Made by a program: the position numbers and the translations under genes | The notes under the pieces: model-generated | Seen by the model: only the letters and a program-made list of their open reading frames with translations | Databases searched by the model: none | What the model was told of the DNA's origin: nothing | Origin: Pseudomonas alkylphenolica | GTDB taxonomy: Bacteria > Pseudomonadota > Gammaproteobacteria > Pseudomonadales > Pseudomonadaceae | Assembly (NCBI RefSeq): GCF_000746525.1 | Contig: NZ_CP009048.1 | Location: forward strand, 471,001 to 535,000 | DNA length: 64,000 nt | Reading direction: 5' to 3' | Shown: positions 8,501-19,531 of the stretch, one piece after another | How the letters are laid out: every line of letters starts with the position of its first letter | Position numbering within the stretch: position 1 is the stretch's first letter

Positions 8501-9323
8501 TGCCGGGCAGTCCGTAGATCAACAGGTCGTACCAGAGGGTCCGGTGATCGAGGACATTGCCGACCCAGCGCTCCTGGATCTTGCTGATTTCGCTGGTGCT
8601 CATGTCGGCCATGACTTTGTCGAGAATGCCGACCAGGATCTTTTGCTCCCGCGGTACCGCCATGGCCAGCTGGTAGCGGTAGTTGGTTTCACCGCTGACA
8701 TACAGACCGTCGAGTTTGAGCTGACGCAGGCTCCAGATGCTCGATGCGAGGTCGCCGACCACCGCGTCGACTTCATCGGTGGCCAGTGCCTGCAGTGCCG
8801 AGCTGACGTTGGGCAAGGCCACCAGGTTCAGGTCAGGGTGATGGGTGCGCAGCAGTTCATGCGGCGCATAGTTCTCCACCACGGCAATCTTCAGCCCGTA
8901 GAGGTCCTTCAGGGTACGCGGTTGTGCTCCGCCCTCATGGGCCAGAATGACGATCGGGAAATCCAGGTAGGGGCGGGTGAAGGCCAGGAAACCCTGACGC
9001 TCCGGTGTCGACATGACTCCAGGGAGTAACTCCAGCTGGTTTCGCCGTGCCTGTTCAAGCACGGCAGACCAACTGGACGGCTCGACCGGTTTGAACACTA
9101 CGCCCAGTCGTTCCTGAATAAGGGCAATGTAATCGGCAGCCAATCCCTGGTAGCGACCGTCCTGGTCACGGTATTCAAACGGTGGCCAGGATGCGTCGAC
9201 GCCCAGGCGCAGCTGCGGGTGGGCGCTGAGCCAGGCTTGTTCTTCGTCGGTCAGGGTCAAGGCGCCGGCCGTTGCGCTCCAGAGCATCTGGAACAGCAAC
9301 AGGAGGGCCGGCATTTTGGGCAT
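5580..9323 (-). CDS. Membrane GGDEF/EAL protein with periplasmic solute-binding sensor and multiple PAS domains
   Basis: Predicted cyclic-di-GMP enzyme of 1247 residues. A signal peptide (MPKMPALLLLF...) is followed by a periplasmic bacterial family-3 solute-binding domain (about 25-255), one membrane helix (about 264-286), four PAS/PAC repeats (about 305-800), a GGDEF domain with intact RLGGDEF near residue 886, and an EAL domain with GAEALIRW near 1013 plus DDFGTGYSSL and IIAEGVE motifs. Both catalytic motifs look complete, so synthesis and hydrolysis are both possible; in such tandems one is often regulatory. ATG at 9323 is chosen over upstream starts because those run into the rpoD terminator. 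GAGG precedes it. The ligand is probably a small amino-acid-like solute. Confidence 0.9.
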   Translation of the reverse strand: MPKMPALLLLFQMLWSATAGALTLTDEEQAWLSAHPQLRLGVDASWPPFEYRDQDGRYQGLAADYIALIQERLGVVFKPVEPSSWSAVLEQARRNQLELLPGVMSTPERQGFLAFTRPYLDFPIVILAHEGGAQPRTLKDLYGLKIAVVENYAPHELLRTHHPDLNLVALPNVSSALQALATDEVDAVVGDLASSIWSLRQLKLDGLYVSGETNYRYQLAMAVPREQKILVGILDKVMADMSTSEISKIQERWVGNVLDHRTLWYDLLIYGLPGILLLVAILAAMMRVNRRLSSEISRRIALEQELRSSEYHYRGLIESLSAIAWEADANDFTYSYVSPHAEDLLGYPLGHWLRPGFWRSIIHPDDALWAQAYCDSETAAGRDHSLDYRVICADGRSLWVRDIVSLIEHGHKPVMRGLMIDISETKNAEDALRLSEQKFASVFQQCPDILLIARLSDGCLLEVNEAFEEQIGLSSAEVIGRTATELSIWGVDGIGPGLLLRLQSGSIRNLETLFRRSNGQLFTGLISAETFELDNTPALVVAVRDISQLKETQEQLQTSEEKFAKAFHASPDGLLLSRQSDGLLLEVNEGFCRLTGFDSHTSLDHTSLDLGIWVDLNERRRLLEMLKKDGFVRDFSCHIRRSDGQIRLCELSARPLPIAGVDCMLTIARDITERHLMQEKLQLAATVFENTAEGVLITDTEQRISAVNRAFSEITGYSEFEALGQTPRLLASGQHDSAFYAAMWHQLTAEGHWQGEIHNRRKNGELYPSWLTISAVRNSERAITHFVAVFADISSLKHAQAKLDYQAHHDPLTGLPNRTLFENRLQAALTCAQSSKRQGAVLFLDLDRFKHINDSLGHPVGDLLLKGIAQRLKEQVRDIDTVARLGGDEFIILLPGLHQPSDASHIANKLLACFSAPFQAGEHEFFTSASIGTSLYPQDGTDVASLIRNADAAMYRSKAKGRNRVECYTRDLTAQASERIALEHELRRAIERNELSLCYQPKFSLKTQSLVGAEALIRWTHPLFGDVPPEHFIGLAEENGMILQLGDWVLEQACRQMQIWKKRYQAFGPLSVNLAGAQLRQTSLIKRIEQLLKTHQLKAGDLQLEITENFIMSQAEEALAILHQLKHLGVQLAIDDFGTGYSSLSYLKRLPLDILKIDQSFIRGLPDDPHDAAIARAIIALGRSMQLTIIAEGVENQAQQQFLAAEGCEQIQGYIVSLPLPAEEFAASFLRIAVSDLSDGTAWKPSL

Positions 9324-9414
9324 AACGGCCTCGTCACACAGATGAACTGCTTCGAGTGTAGACGGGCATTTCTGCGCCAGGGTAGTGGCGAAAGACTTAA
9401 AGTGTGTGATCGCA

Positions 9415-9446
9415 GAAAAGAAAAACCCCGGCCTGGGCCGGGGTTT
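9415..9446 (-). terminator. Terminator of rpoD
   Basis: On the minus strand AAACCCCGGCC pairs with GGCCGGGGTTT (9436-9446 with 9423-9433) and is followed by TTTCTTTTC. It lies immediately after the rpoD stop, between rpoD and the GGDEF/EAL gene. Confidence 0.9.
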
Positions 9447-9450
9447 GTCA

Positions 9451-11301
<1,851 letters not shown>

Positions 11302-11368
11302 AACACCCTATCCACTGAAGGTCTTGGCGGGCAAAAAACAAGCCGAGGATTATACCCGAGCTAGGACC

Positions 11369-13339
11369 TCACGCGCCAGTTGAGGTCGGGGTTTGTGCGG
11401 GAACATTCCGGCTTAACAGGTCGCGCAGCTGATTTTTTTCCTCTGCGCTCAGTTCACTTTGACGTGCTTTCCTGAGCAAATGTTCCAGGCTTCGCTCGCG
11501 TTGGCGAGCGGACAAGCTAGTTATAGTGTCGAAAAACTGTTGTTCAAGGTTGTCGGCATCGATCAGCCATTCCTTTTCTGCCAATGCCCGCAGCAATCGG
11601 CCTTGTTCGGTGCCGTGCCAGCGTGCAATCAGCTGTAGTGAGCGTAGCTCAGGATTCTTTTGCAACGCTTCCAGCAGCGCCACCAGCAACTGGGCGTAGA
11701 CGTGTTCTTCGGCCGCGAAATGGCCGGCATCTTCGACTTTTTTGGCCAGCTGCGGATGGTGCAGTAGGGTGCGCAAAGCGCTCAAGGTCGGGGGTTCCAC
11801 CGAAGTCGGCACCCGTGGCGGCGCATCCTGGCGTTGACCGTTGCGTTCCCAGGGCTTGCCCTTCTTGTCCCACGGTTTGCCTTCCCATTTCTTCTTGCCG
11901 CCCTTGTTCGGCGTCCACTGCTGTTGCGCTGGTGCGTACTCGGGTTGGTGGAAGTCGCCGTAGTCCGGGGTGTAGTCGGGAATGGCGTCGTAATCGATGC
12001 CCGGGTCGTAGCTGGGTGGCGCTTCGGTGGGGGCGCTATGGCTCAGTTGCTCGACCTGCTGGTTGTCGAGCCCGGTGATTTCCTTGAGATGATTGCGCAT
12101 CAGCGTGCGAAGGTTGGCACCGGGCACTTTTTCGATCAACGGTGCTGCCAGGGTGGCCATATGCGCCTTGCCCTCAAGCGAGCGCGGGTCGGCTTCTTCG
12201 GTCAACTGCTGGAAAAAGTAGTCGGCCAGAGGTTGGGCATGCTGGTTGATGCGGGCGCGGAACGCGTCAGTGCCTTCGGCGCGGATCAGGGTGTCCGGGT
12301 CTTCACCTTCGGGCAGGAACAGGAAACGCGCTTTGCGACCGTCCTGCAGGCTCGAAAGGGTGGCCTCCAGGGCGCGCCAGGCGGCATTGCGGCCAGCCTG
12401 GTCGCCGTCGAAGCAGAACAATACGCTGGGAACCACGCGGAACAGGCGCTTGAGGTGCTCTTCGCTGGTGGCGGTACCCAGGGTCGCCACCGCATTGCGC
12501 AGGCCTTGCTGGGCCAGGGCAATGACGTCCATGTAACCTTCGACAACGATGATTTCATCGAGGTTGCGGTTGAACTTGCGCGCCTCGTAGAGCCCGTACA
12601 GCTCCTGGCCTTTGTGGAACACCGGGGTTTCCGGGGAGTTCAGGTACTTGGGCTTGTCGTCGCCGAGCACCCGGCCGCCAAAGGCGATGACCCGGCCGCG
12701 GCTGTCGCGGATCGGAAACATGACCCGGTCACGGAAGCGATCGTAGCGCTTGCCGGACTCGGCGTTCTCGATCAACAGGCCGGCATCGATCATGGCCTTT
12801 TGTTGCAGGGTATCGCTGCTCAAATGTTTGAACAGGTTGTCCCAGCCAGGCGGGGCATAGCCGAGACCGAAGTCGCGAGCGATTTCCCCGGACAGGCCGC
12901 GGCCCTTGAGGTATTCCACCGCCGAGCGACGGGTCGGATGGCTTTTCAGGGCCTGGCGATAAAATTCGGCAGCCGCTTCCAGCAGGGGGTACAGCGGCGA
13001 GTCGGTAGGTTGCCGGGGCTTTTGCCCGCGTCCACCTTCCTCGCGAGGGACTTCCATGCCGGCAGCCTTGGCCAGCTCCTCGACGGCCTGGGGGAAATCC
13101 AGGTTGTCGTGGTCCATGATGAAGCCAAGGGCGTTGCCGCCCGCGCCGCAGCCAAAGCAGTAATAGAACTGCTTGTCGGGGCTGACGCTGAAGGACGGGG
13201 TTTTTTCCTTGTGGAACGGGCAGCAGGCGGTGAGGTTCTTGCCGGCCTTTTTCAGCTGCACGCGCGAACTCACCACATCGACGATGTCGGTACGGTTGAG
13301 GAGGTCGTCGATGAAGCTTTGGGGAATCAGCCCGGCCAT
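11369..13339 (-). CDS. dnaG: DNA primase DnaG
   Basis: A 656-residue primase that makes RNA primers at replication forks. The N-terminal zinc-binding domain carries CPFH and the paired FYYCFGCG cysteines (about residues 40-65). The TOPRIM core has the VVEGYMD acidic motif and an FCFDGDQAG metal-binding segment. The C-terminal third is the DnaB-interacting domain, separated by a Pro/Lys/Trp-rich linker (about 445-510) that looks low-complexity. It is the middle gene of the macromolecular synthesis operon. Confidence 0.98.
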   Translation of the reverse strand: MAGLIPQSFIDDLLNRTDIVDVVSSRVQLKKAGKNLTACCPFHKEKTPSFSVSPDKQFYYCFGCGAGGNALGFIMDHDNLDFPQAVEELAKAAGMEVPREEGGRGQKPRQPTDSPLYPLLEAAAEFYRQALKSHPTRRSAVEYLKGRGLSGEIARDFGLGYAPPGWDNLFKHLSSDTLQQKAMIDAGLLIENAESGKRYDRFRDRVMFPIRDSRGRVIAFGGRVLGDDKPKYLNSPETPVFHKGQELYGLYEARKFNRNLDEIIVVEGYMDVIALAQQGLRNAVATLGTATSEEHLKRLFRVVPSVLFCFDGDQAGRNAAWRALEATLSSLQDGRKARFLFLPEGEDPDTLIRAEGTDAFRARINQHAQPLADYFFQQLTEEADPRSLEGKAHMATLAAPLIEKVPGANLRTLMRNHLKEITGLDNQQVEQLSHSAPTEAPPSYDPGIDYDAIPDYTPDYGDFHQPEYAPAQQQWTPNKGGKKKWEGKPWDKKGKPWERNGQRQDAPPRVPTSVEPPTLSALRTLLHHPQLAKKVEDAGHFAAEEHVYAQLLVALLEALQKNPELRSLQLIARWHGTEQGRLLRALAEKEWLIDADNLEQQFFDTITSLSARQRERSLEHLLRKARQSELSAEEKNQLRDLLSRNVPAQTPTSTGA

Positions 13340-13643
13340 GGCACTCTCATCATCAGGCGATAAGCAAGTGTAATCGCTAATGCTGCGGGAACGGCTGCGC
13401 GTTCGAGCGATGTCGAATGGCGTAACACAAAATTCGGAAAGACGTGCTCGTCTGTAGCCGGTGAGGGCTCGTCAGTAATGACGTGCACAGCTGGCGTTGA
13501 GGCCAGTTCTGACGTTTCAGGCAGGTTGTCCACACTGCAGGGCAATGGGACGCCTCGGACACGAAGGTCTGAGGATCAAACAACTACTGCCGGCAGCCCG
13601 GCTTTGGGCCGGGCGAGGCAGAAGCTTGCGACGGACGTCTGTA
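13340..13643 (-). other. rpsU-dnaG intercistronic region with hairpin
   Basis: These 304 bases between rpsU and dnaG contain no gene I can support. A GC stem GCCCGGC / GCCGGGC (13596-13602 with 13608-13614) lies about 30 bases after the rpsU stop and is not followed by a T tract. In E. coli a partial terminator at this place lowers dnaG and rpoD expression relative to rpsU. By position this hairpin could do the same, or be an RNA-processing site; that is inference. Confidence 0.5.
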
Positions 13644-13859
13644 TTAGTACAGACGAACGGCGCGGCGCTGTTCGCGCTGAACTTTCTTGGCGTGACGTTT
13701 AACAGCGGCTGCTGCTTTGCGCTTACGCTCAGAAGTCGGCTTCTCGTAAAATTCGCGGCTACGAACTTCAGCCAGAACACCGGCTTTTTCGCAGGAGCGC
13801 TTGAAACGACGCAGAGCTACGTCGAAGGGTTCATTCTCTTTAACTTTGACGGCTGGCAT
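13644..13859 (-). CDS. rpsU: 30S ribosomal protein S21
   Basis: A 71-residue, very basic small-subunit protein ([20 protein letters not shown]...) of typical S21 length, important for initiation on the 30S subunit. It is the first gene of the rpsU-dnaG-rpoD operon. Its start at 13859 is divergent from tsaD, 202 bases away. Confidence 0.98.
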
Positions 13860-14061
13860 CCAGAGCTACCTTCATTCATTACCGGGGGTCAACGAACTCG
13901 TGGCAAAACTGTGCACTGGAGAACGTCGGTTTTTAAGGGTTGCGGATGTTAACCCTTAGCCAGCCGGAATGCAAAGCCTCTGATCGAAAACCGCTGGTCG
14001 GCACCGGGAGTGGGGACTATCATGCGCGCCTTCGAATTCAGCCTCCACAAGGCGCAGACCC

Positions 14062-15087
14062 ATGCTAGTACTGGGATTGGAAACATCCTGCGACGAAACC
14101 GGCGTCGCATTATACGACAGTGAACGCGGCCTTTTGGCCGATGCATTGTTCAGTCAAATCGACCTGCACCGTGCCTATGGCGGCGTGGTGCCGGAGCTCG
14201 CCTCGCGCGATCACGTCAAGCGTATGCTGCCGTTGATCCGCCAGGTGCTGGACGAGGCCGACTGTGTCGCTACCGAAATTGATGCCATTGCCTATACCGC
14301 CGGCCCCGGGCTGGTCGGCGCGCTGCTGGTAGGGGCGTCCTGCGCCCAGGCCCTGGCGTTTGCCTGGGGTATTCCGGCGTTGGGCGTACATCACATGGAA
14401 GGTCATCTGCTCGCGCCGATGCTCGAAGAGCAGCCGCCTGAGTTCCCGTTTGTCGCCTTGCTGGTGTCCGGTGGACATACCCAGCTGGTGCGCGTGGACG
14501 GCATTGGCCGTTACCAATTGCTGGGTGAAACCCTTGATGACGCAGCGGGCGAGGCGTTCGACAAGACCGCCAAGCTGATGGGACTGAATTATCCAGGTGG
14601 CCCGGAAATCGCCCGTCTTGCGACCCAGGGCGTTCCAGGGCGTTTCGTTTTCCCGCGGCCGATGACCGATCGACCTGGCCTGGATTTCAGCTTCAGCGGC
14701 CTCAAGACCTTTGCCTTGAACACCTGGCAGCAGTGCCAGAGTGCTGGAGACGACGGCGAGCAAACCCGTTGCGACGTGTCGCTGGCCTTCCAGCAGGCGG
14801 TGGTGGAGACTCTGACCATCAAGTGCAAGCGTGCCCTGAAGCAGACCGGCCTCAAGCGCCTGGTGATCGCCGGTGGTGTCAGTGCCAACAAGGCCCTGCG
14901 GACCTCGCTGGAAGACATGCTCGAGGGCATCAAGGGCAATGTGTACTACGCCCGCCCACAGTTCTGCACCGACAATGGCGCCATGATCGCCTATGCCGGT
15001 TGCCAGCGGTTGGCTGCTGGGCAGCAGGAAAGCCTGGCGATCAGTGTGCAGGCACGTTGGCCAATGGAACAGCTGGCGCCGCTGTGA
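14062..15087 (+). CDS. tsaD: tRNA threonylcarbamoyladenosine synthase subunit TsaD
   Basis: A 341-residue member of the Kae1/TsaD family that, with TsaB and TsaE, transfers threonylcarbamoyl to A37 of ANN-decoding tRNAs. The N-terminal ASKHA phosphate motif is [15 protein letters not shown]. The metal-binding histidines are H111 and H115 (HHMEGH). SGGHTQL and [10 protein letters not shown] form the nucleotide pocket. Divergent from rpsU, as in many gamma-proteobacteria. Confidence 0.97.
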   Translation: MLVLGLETSCDETGVALYDSERGLLADALFSQIDLHRAYGGVVPELASRDHVKRMLPLIRQVLDEADCVATEIDAIAYTAGPGLVGALLVGASCAQALAFAWGIPALGVHHMEGHLLAPMLEEQPPEFPFVALLVSGGHTQLVRVDGIGRYQLLGETLDDAAGEAFDKTAKLMGLNYPGGPEIARLATQGVPGRFVFPRPMTDRPGLDFSFSGLKTFALNTWQQCQSAGDDGEQTRCDVSLAFQQAVVETLTIKCKRALKQTGLKRLVIAGGVSANKALRTSLEDMLEGIKGNVYYARPQFCTDNGAMIAYAGCQRLAAGQQESLAISVQARWPMEQLAPL

Positions 15088-15110
15088 TGAGCGGCGTTCA
15101 TGCGTCCGAT

Positions 15111-15680
15111 TCAGAAATGCCGTTCGCGGCCGGCAAAAAGGTCGCGTAGATTGCCGCGGTGACGCCAGACGATCAGCACGGTCAGCACGCTGATTGGCAA
15201 TAGCGCTTCCGGCTCGCGCCAGGCCAGCAGTGGCAGGGTCAGAGGTGTGGCGATCAGTGCCGCGAGGGAGCTGGTGCGGGTCAGGTAGAAGGTCAGCAGC
15301 CAGGCGCAGATGGCCAGCAGTGCTGCTGGCGGGTAGAGCCCCAGTAACAGGCCGGCAGCGGTGGCGACACCTTTGCCGCCGCGAAAGCAGAAGTACACCG
15401 GAAACAGGTGGCCGATGACCGCACACACGCCGATCCAGGCCTGTTGTTGCAGGTCAAGGCCGGCAAGATTGGCGACCAGTACGGGCAACAAGCCCTTGCA
15501 CAGGTCGCCAAGCAGGGTCAGGACCGCCAGCTTGCGGCCGGCCAGACGCAGCATGTTGGTTGCCCCGGCGTTGCCAGAACCGCTCATGCGCGGGTCCGGG
15601 CTGCCATTGAGGCGGCTGAGGAGTATGGCAAAGGACAGCGAGCCAAGCAGGTAGGCGAGCAGCGCCAGTAACCAAAACAT
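15111..15680 (-). CDS. plsY: Acyl-phosphate glycerol-3-phosphate acyltransferase PlsY
   Basis: A 189-residue inner-membrane enzyme that makes lysophosphatidic acid from acyl-phosphate and glycerol-3-phosphate, the first step of phospholipid synthesis in this pathway. It has about five membrane helices and the three PlsY motifs: [11 protein letters not shown] near residue 36, [15 protein letters not shown] in the middle, and the distal WREPEALLP loop. Divergent from folB and convergent with tsaD. Confidence 0.96.
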   Translation of the reverse strand: MFWLLALLAYLLGSLSFAILLSRLNGSPDPRMSGSGNAGATNMLRLAGRKLAVLTLLGDLCKGLLPVLVANLAGLDLQQQAWIGVCAVIGHLFPVYFCFRGGKGVATAAGLLLGLYPPAALLAICAWLLTFYLTRTSSLAALIATPLTLPLLAWREPEALLPISVLTVLIVWRHRGNLRDLFAGRERHF

Positions 15681-15754
15681 GCTAACTATTCCGGGCGAGG
15701 ACGCCTTGATTCTAACGGCGCCAGTCGCCCTTGTCGTGCAGTGGAGAGAAGTGC

Positions 15755-16108
15755 TTGGACAGAGTGTTCATCGAAGGCCTGGAAGTCGATACCGTCATCG
15801 GTGCCTATGACTGGGAGCGTGGCATTCGCCAGTGCCTGCGCCTGGACCTGCGTTTTGCCTGGGACAACCGGCCGGCAGCGGCGGGCGACGACCTGACCCT
15901 GGCCCTGGACTATGCCAGTGTGACTGCGCGTATCCAGGCGTTTGCCGAGCAGTCCGAGTTCCAGTTGGTCGAGACCTTTGCCGAGCGCCTGGCCGCGGTG
16001 CTGATGAGCGAGTTCCAGATTCCCTGGCTGCAGCTCAAACTGACCAAGCCCGGCGCCGTGTCGGCCGCCACTGGAGTGGGCGTGGAGATCGAGCGCGGAT
16101 GTCTCTGA
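15755..16108 (+). CDS. folB: Dihydroneopterin aldolase FolB (TTG start)
   Basis: A 117-residue folate enzyme that cleaves dihydroneopterin to 6-hydroxymethyl-dihydropterin. Family features are [20 protein letters not shown] at the N-terminus, [12 protein letters not shown] in the centre and KLTKPGA near the C-terminus. No ATG or GTG fits. TTG at 15755 gives the family N-terminus and has GGAGAG at 15743-15748 at good spacing, whereas the TTG at 15731 would add eight residues not expected in the family. The stop overlaps the folK start by 10 bases, indicating coupling. Confidence 0.93.
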   Translation: MDRVFIEGLEVDTVIGAYDWERGIRQCLRLDLRFAWDNRPAAAGDDLTLALDYASVTARIQAFAEQSEFQLVETFAERLAAVLMSEFQIPWLQLKLTKPGAVSAATGVGVEIERGCL

Positions 16109-16608
16109 ACCGGGTTTACCTTGGCCTTGGCAGCAATGTCGAGCGTGAACGGCATTTGACGGCGGGGCTGGATGCGCTGGCCGTTTTTCTGCAGGACATG
16201 CAGTGTTCGCCAGTGTTCGAAAGCCAGGCGGTAGGCATCAAAAGCGGCCCGTTCTTCAATCTGGTAGTGACCGGGTTGACCGATATGCCGTTGATGGAGC
16301 TGGACCGTCGGCTCAAGTTCATCGAGGCTGACAATGGCCGCTATGCGCCAGAGCGCAAAGGCCTGCCGCTGGATATCGATGTGCTGATGTACAACGATCT
16401 GCATGGCAGTTTTGACGGACTGGTGCTGCCCCGCGCCGAGATCCTCAAGAATGCCTTTGTGCTGTGGCCGCTTTCGTTGATTGCCCCTGAGTTGCTGCAT
16501 CCGGGAGCTGGCAAAACCATGGGCCGGTTGTGGGAAGAGGCGCAGATCGACCAGGTGCTTGCGCCTGTACCCTTTGAGTGGCACGGGCAGCAGTTGACCT
16601 GTCTCTGA
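16099..16608 (+). CDS. folK: 6-hydroxymethyl-7,8-dihydropterin pyrophosphokinase FolK
   Basis: A 169-residue HPPK that adds pyrophosphate to the FolB product, the next step in folate synthesis. Motifs: YLGLGSNVERERHL at the N-terminus, FFNLVV, and the metal-binding LPLDIDVLMYND, with PRAEILKNAFVLWPLSLIAP in the C-terminal third. The first ATG (16099) lies inside the end of folB. It is followed by a REP pair and the convergent cca gene. Confidence 0.96.
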   Translation: MSLNRVYLGLGSNVERERHLTAGLDALAVFLQDMQCSPVFESQAVGIKSGPFFNLVVTGLTDMPLMELDRRLKFIEADNGRYAPERKGLPLDIDVLMYNDLHGSFDGLVLPRAEILKNAFVLWPLSLIAPELLHPGAGKTMGRLWEEAQIDQVLAPVPFEWHGQQLTCL

Positions 16609-16625
16609 GCTTTTTCTGGTCCCTG

Positions 16626-16678
16626 TCGCGGGGCAAGCCCGCTCCCACCGGTTCTGTGGGGGCGGGCTTGCCCCGCGA
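16626..16678. repeat. Inverted pair of REP elements
   Basis: TCGCGGGGCAAGCCCGCTCC (16626-16648) faces its complement at 16656-16678, only seven bases apart. The pair forms a long near-perfect hairpin between the convergent folK and cca genes and probably protects or terminates both transcripts. Confidence 0.9.
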
Positions 16679-16683
16679 TGCTT

Positions 16684-17913
16684 TCAGGCGCCGAAGTTGT
16701 TCTTGTAGGCCTTCAAGGCTTTCAAGCGCTCGCCCTTGAGCGCCTCTCCCAGCGCTTGCCCGGTCAGCCCTTGCTGCACCAGTGGCTGCACCTGTACTGC
16801 CCGCGCTGCCGCCGCCGCACCGCGCAGGTAATCGGCTTGTGGGTACTGCCGCTGCTCCAGCCCCTTGCGTCCCCGGGCGTCCATTTCGCACGCTGCGATG
16901 AACTCCTCAAAACGCTGCGGCCGACGATAAACATCGAAGCTTTGCAGCAGTTCAAGCAAGGTCGAGGCCCTGAGCTCCAGAGCGCGGTGGCAGTGCGTGT
17001 GGTACTCACCGACCAGTGCCGCCAACTCCTGGCACTCGCGTGGCACCTTGAAGCGCTGGTTGACGGCCTTGATCAGCTTGAGCCCGCGTTGCTCGTGAGC
17101 GATGTGCCGCGGCCATTCCTCCTCCGGGGTAAGCCCTTTGCCCAGATCGTGGAGCAGGCAAGCCCAGCGCACACTCAGGGGTTGCTGATGCTGTGCGGCT
17201 TGTTCGAGGACCGAGAGGGTGTGGATGCCACTGTCGATTTCCGGGTGGTGGGCCGCAGGTTGCGGTACGCCGAACAGGGCGTCGAGTTCAGGCATCAGCT
17301 CCTTGAGAGCGCCACAATCGCGCAGCACCTGAATGAACACCTGGGGTTGATCTTCCATCAGTGCCCGGGCAATTTCTTTCCAGCTGCGCTCGACGGTGAG
17401 TGCCTGGAGTTCACCGGATTCGCTGAGCTGGCGCATCAGCTCAATGGTTTGCGGCGCTACCTTGAAACCCATTGCGGCGTAGCGCGCGGCAAAACGGGCG
17501 ACGCGCAGGACTCGCAAGGGATCTTCGGCGAATGCCGGGGAAACATGGCGCAAAATGCGGGCTTCGAGATCTTTCTGGCCGCCATAAGGATCGCTGACGT
17601 TACCCTGCTCATCTTCGGCCATGGCATTGATGGTCAGGTCGCGCCGGATCAGGTCTTCCTCGAGGGTTACCTCGGGGCTGGCGTGAAAGGTGAAGCCACC
17701 GTAACCGCGGCCACTCTTGCGCTCGGTGCGCGCCAGGGCGTATTCCTCGCCGCTTTTGGGGTGGATGAACACCGGAAAGTCGGCACCCACGGGCCGATAG
17801 CCGAGCGCCTGCATTTGCTCTGCGCTAGCGCCGACCACAACCCAGTCGATATCACTGACCGGCCGGCCGAGCAGGCGGTCGCGTACGGCACCGCCGACTT
17901 TGTAGATCTGCAT
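16684..17913 (-). CDS. cca: CCA tRNA nucleotidyltransferase (multifunctional Cca)
   Basis: A 409-residue class II enzyme that adds or repairs the tRNA 3' CCA. The N-terminal polymerase-beta fold has [10 protein letters not shown] and the catalytic DIDWVVVGA acidic pair, then [15 protein letters not shown]. The C-terminal half has an HD domain (LLHDLGKG), the usual sign of the longer multifunctional gamma-proteobacterial form with phosphatase/phosphodiesterase activity. ATG at 17913 has GGAGGA upstream; starts further upstream lack family similarity. Confidence 0.96.
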   Translation of the reverse strand: MQIYKVGGAVRDRLLGRPVSDIDWVVVGASAEQMQALGYRPVGADFPVFIHPKSGEEYALARTERKSGRGYGGFTFHASPEVTLEEDLIRRDLTINAMAEDEQGNVSDPYGGQKDLEARILRHVSPAFAEDPLRVLRVARFAARYAAMGFKVAPQTIELMRQLSESGELQALTVERSWKEIARALMEDQPQVFIQVLRDCGALKELMPELDALFGVPQPAAHHPEIDSGIHTLSVLEQAAQHQQPLSVRWACLLHDLGKGLTPEEEWPRHIAHEQRGLKLIKAVNQRFKVPRECQELAALVGEYHTHCHRALELRASTLLELLQSFDVYRRPQRFEEFIAACEMDARGRKGLEQRQYPQADYLRGAAAAARAVQVQPLVQQGLTGQALGEALKGERLKALKAYKNNFGA

Positions 17914-17968
17914 GAAAATCCTCCGTTGATGCCACAGGATACCCTGTCTGGCAGCAACGGAGGGCTGG

Positions 17969-19531
17969 CTAGAGGTGCACGACCGCCAGGTCCAGGCGCC
18001 CGTACTCGGCCTCGCCATGCTCGCCCTTGGGCGGCACGTGGTGGGTTTTCATGATCTGGTCACCCTGCAGGGTTTCCAGGTGGATATCGAAGCCCCAGAG
18101 GCGGTGCAGGTGCTTGAGCACCTCCTCGGTCGAGTCGCCTAGCGGCTTGCGATCGTGTTGCTGGTGGCGCAGGGTCAGGGAGCGGTCGCCACGACGGTCG
18201 ATGCTCCAGATCTGCACGTTGGGTTCGCGGTTGCCCAGGTTGTATTGAGCGGCCAGGGTTTCACGGATGATCCGGTAGCCGCTTTCGTCATGGATGGCCG
18301 GTACCAGCAGGTCATCGCGCTGGTCGTCATCGAGGATGCTGAACAGCTTGAGGTCGCGGATCACCGTGGGTGACAGGTATTGCAGGATGAAGCTCTCGTC
18401 CTTGAAACTGCTCATGGCGAACTTGATGGTCGACAGCCAGTCGCTGCCGGCGATTTCCGGGAACCAGCGGCGGTCCTCTTCGGTGGGGTGTTCACACATG
18501 CGCCGGATGTCCCGGTACATGGCAAAACCCAGGGCGTAGGGGTTGATGCCGCTGTAGTAGGGGCTGTCGAAGCCGGGCTGGAACACCACGCTGGTGTGCG
18601 ACTGCAGGAACTCCATCATGAAGCCCTCGGTAACCAGGCCTTCGTCGTACAGGTCGTTCATCAGGGTGTAGTGCCAGAAAGTCGCCCAGCCTTCGTTCAT
18701 TACCTGGGTCTGGCGCTGCGGGTAGAAGTACTGGGCGATCTTGCGCACGATGCGCACGATCTCGCGTTGCCAGGGCTCGAGCAGCGGTGCGTGTTTCTCG
18801 ATGAAGTAGAGAATGTTCTCCTGGGGCTCGGCCGGAAAGCGCGCGTTGTCACGGTCGCTGTTCTTGTCGGCGCCTTTGGGGATGGTCCGCCACAGGTCGT
18901 TGATCTGCTTTTGCAGGTGTTCTTCGCGCTCCTTCTGCCGCCGTCGTTCCTCCTCGGCGGAAATCGGGTAGGGGCGCTTGTAGCGGTCGACACCGTAGTT
19001 CATCAGGGCGTGGCAGGAGTCGAGCAGGTCTTCCACCGCATCGATGCCGTGGCGTTCCTCGCACTGGGTGATGTACTGCTTGGCGAACACCAGGTAGTCG
19101 ATGATCGAGCTGGCATCGGTCCAGGTACGGAACAGGTAATTGCCCTTGAAGAAACTGTTGTGCCCGTAACAGGCGTGAGCAACCACCAGGGCCTGCATGC
19201 AGATGGTGTTTTCTTCCATCAGGTAGGCAATGCACGGGTCGGAGTTGATCACGATCTCGTAGGCCAGGCCCATTTGGCCCCGGCTGTAGGACTTCTCGGT
19301 GCTGAGGAAGTGTTTGCCGTAGGACCAATGGTGATAGCCCAGAGGCATGCCGACGGACGCGTAGGCATCCATCATCTGCTCGGCGGTGATCACTTCGATC
19401 TGGTTGGGGTAGGTGTCCAGGGCATAGCGCTCGGCCAGGCGGCTGATTTCCCGGTCATAGGCCTGGATCAGTTCGAATGTCCATTCAGACCCGGTGGAAA
19501 TGGGTTGGCGCTTCTGCTCTCTAGCGGTCAT
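17969..19531 (-). CDS. SpoVR family protein (YcgB-like)
   Basis: A 520-residue protein of the SpoVR/YcgB family, named after a Bacillus spore-cortex gene but widespread in non-spore-forming proteobacteria. It has no signal peptide. Conserved stretches include [39 protein letters not shown] and [20 protein letters not shown], several of them His/Glu-rich and suggestive of metal binding. The start ATG overlaps the stop of the upstream yeaH-like gene by four bases. The molecular function is not established; the conserved link with PrkA and YeaH points to a stress or nitrogen-starvation response. Confidence 0.93.
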   Translation of the reverse strand: MTAREQKRQPISTGSEWTFELIQAYDREISRLAERYALDTYPNQIEVITAEQMMDAYASVGMPLGYHHWSYGKHFLSTEKSYSRGQMGLAYEIVINSDPCIAYLMEENTICMQALVVAHACYGHNSFFKGNYLFRTWTDASSIIDYLVFAKQYITQCEERHGIDAVEDLLDSCHALMNYGVDRYKRPYPISAEEERRRQKEREEHLQKQINDLWRTIPKGADKNSDRDNARFPAEPQENILYFIEKHAPLLEPWQREIVRIVRKIAQYFYPQRQTQVMNEGWATFWHYTLMNDLYDEGLVTEGFMMEFLQSHTSVVFQPGFDSPYYSGINPYALGFAMYRDIRRMCEHPTEEDRRWFPEIAGSDWLSTIKFAMSSFKDESFILQYLSPTVIRDLKLFSILDDDQRDDLLVPAIHDESGYRIIRETLAAQYNLGNREPNVQIWSIDRRGDRSLTLRHQQHDRKPLGDSTEEVLKHLHRLWGFDIHLETLQGDQIMKTHHVPPKGEHGEAEYGRLDLAVVHL

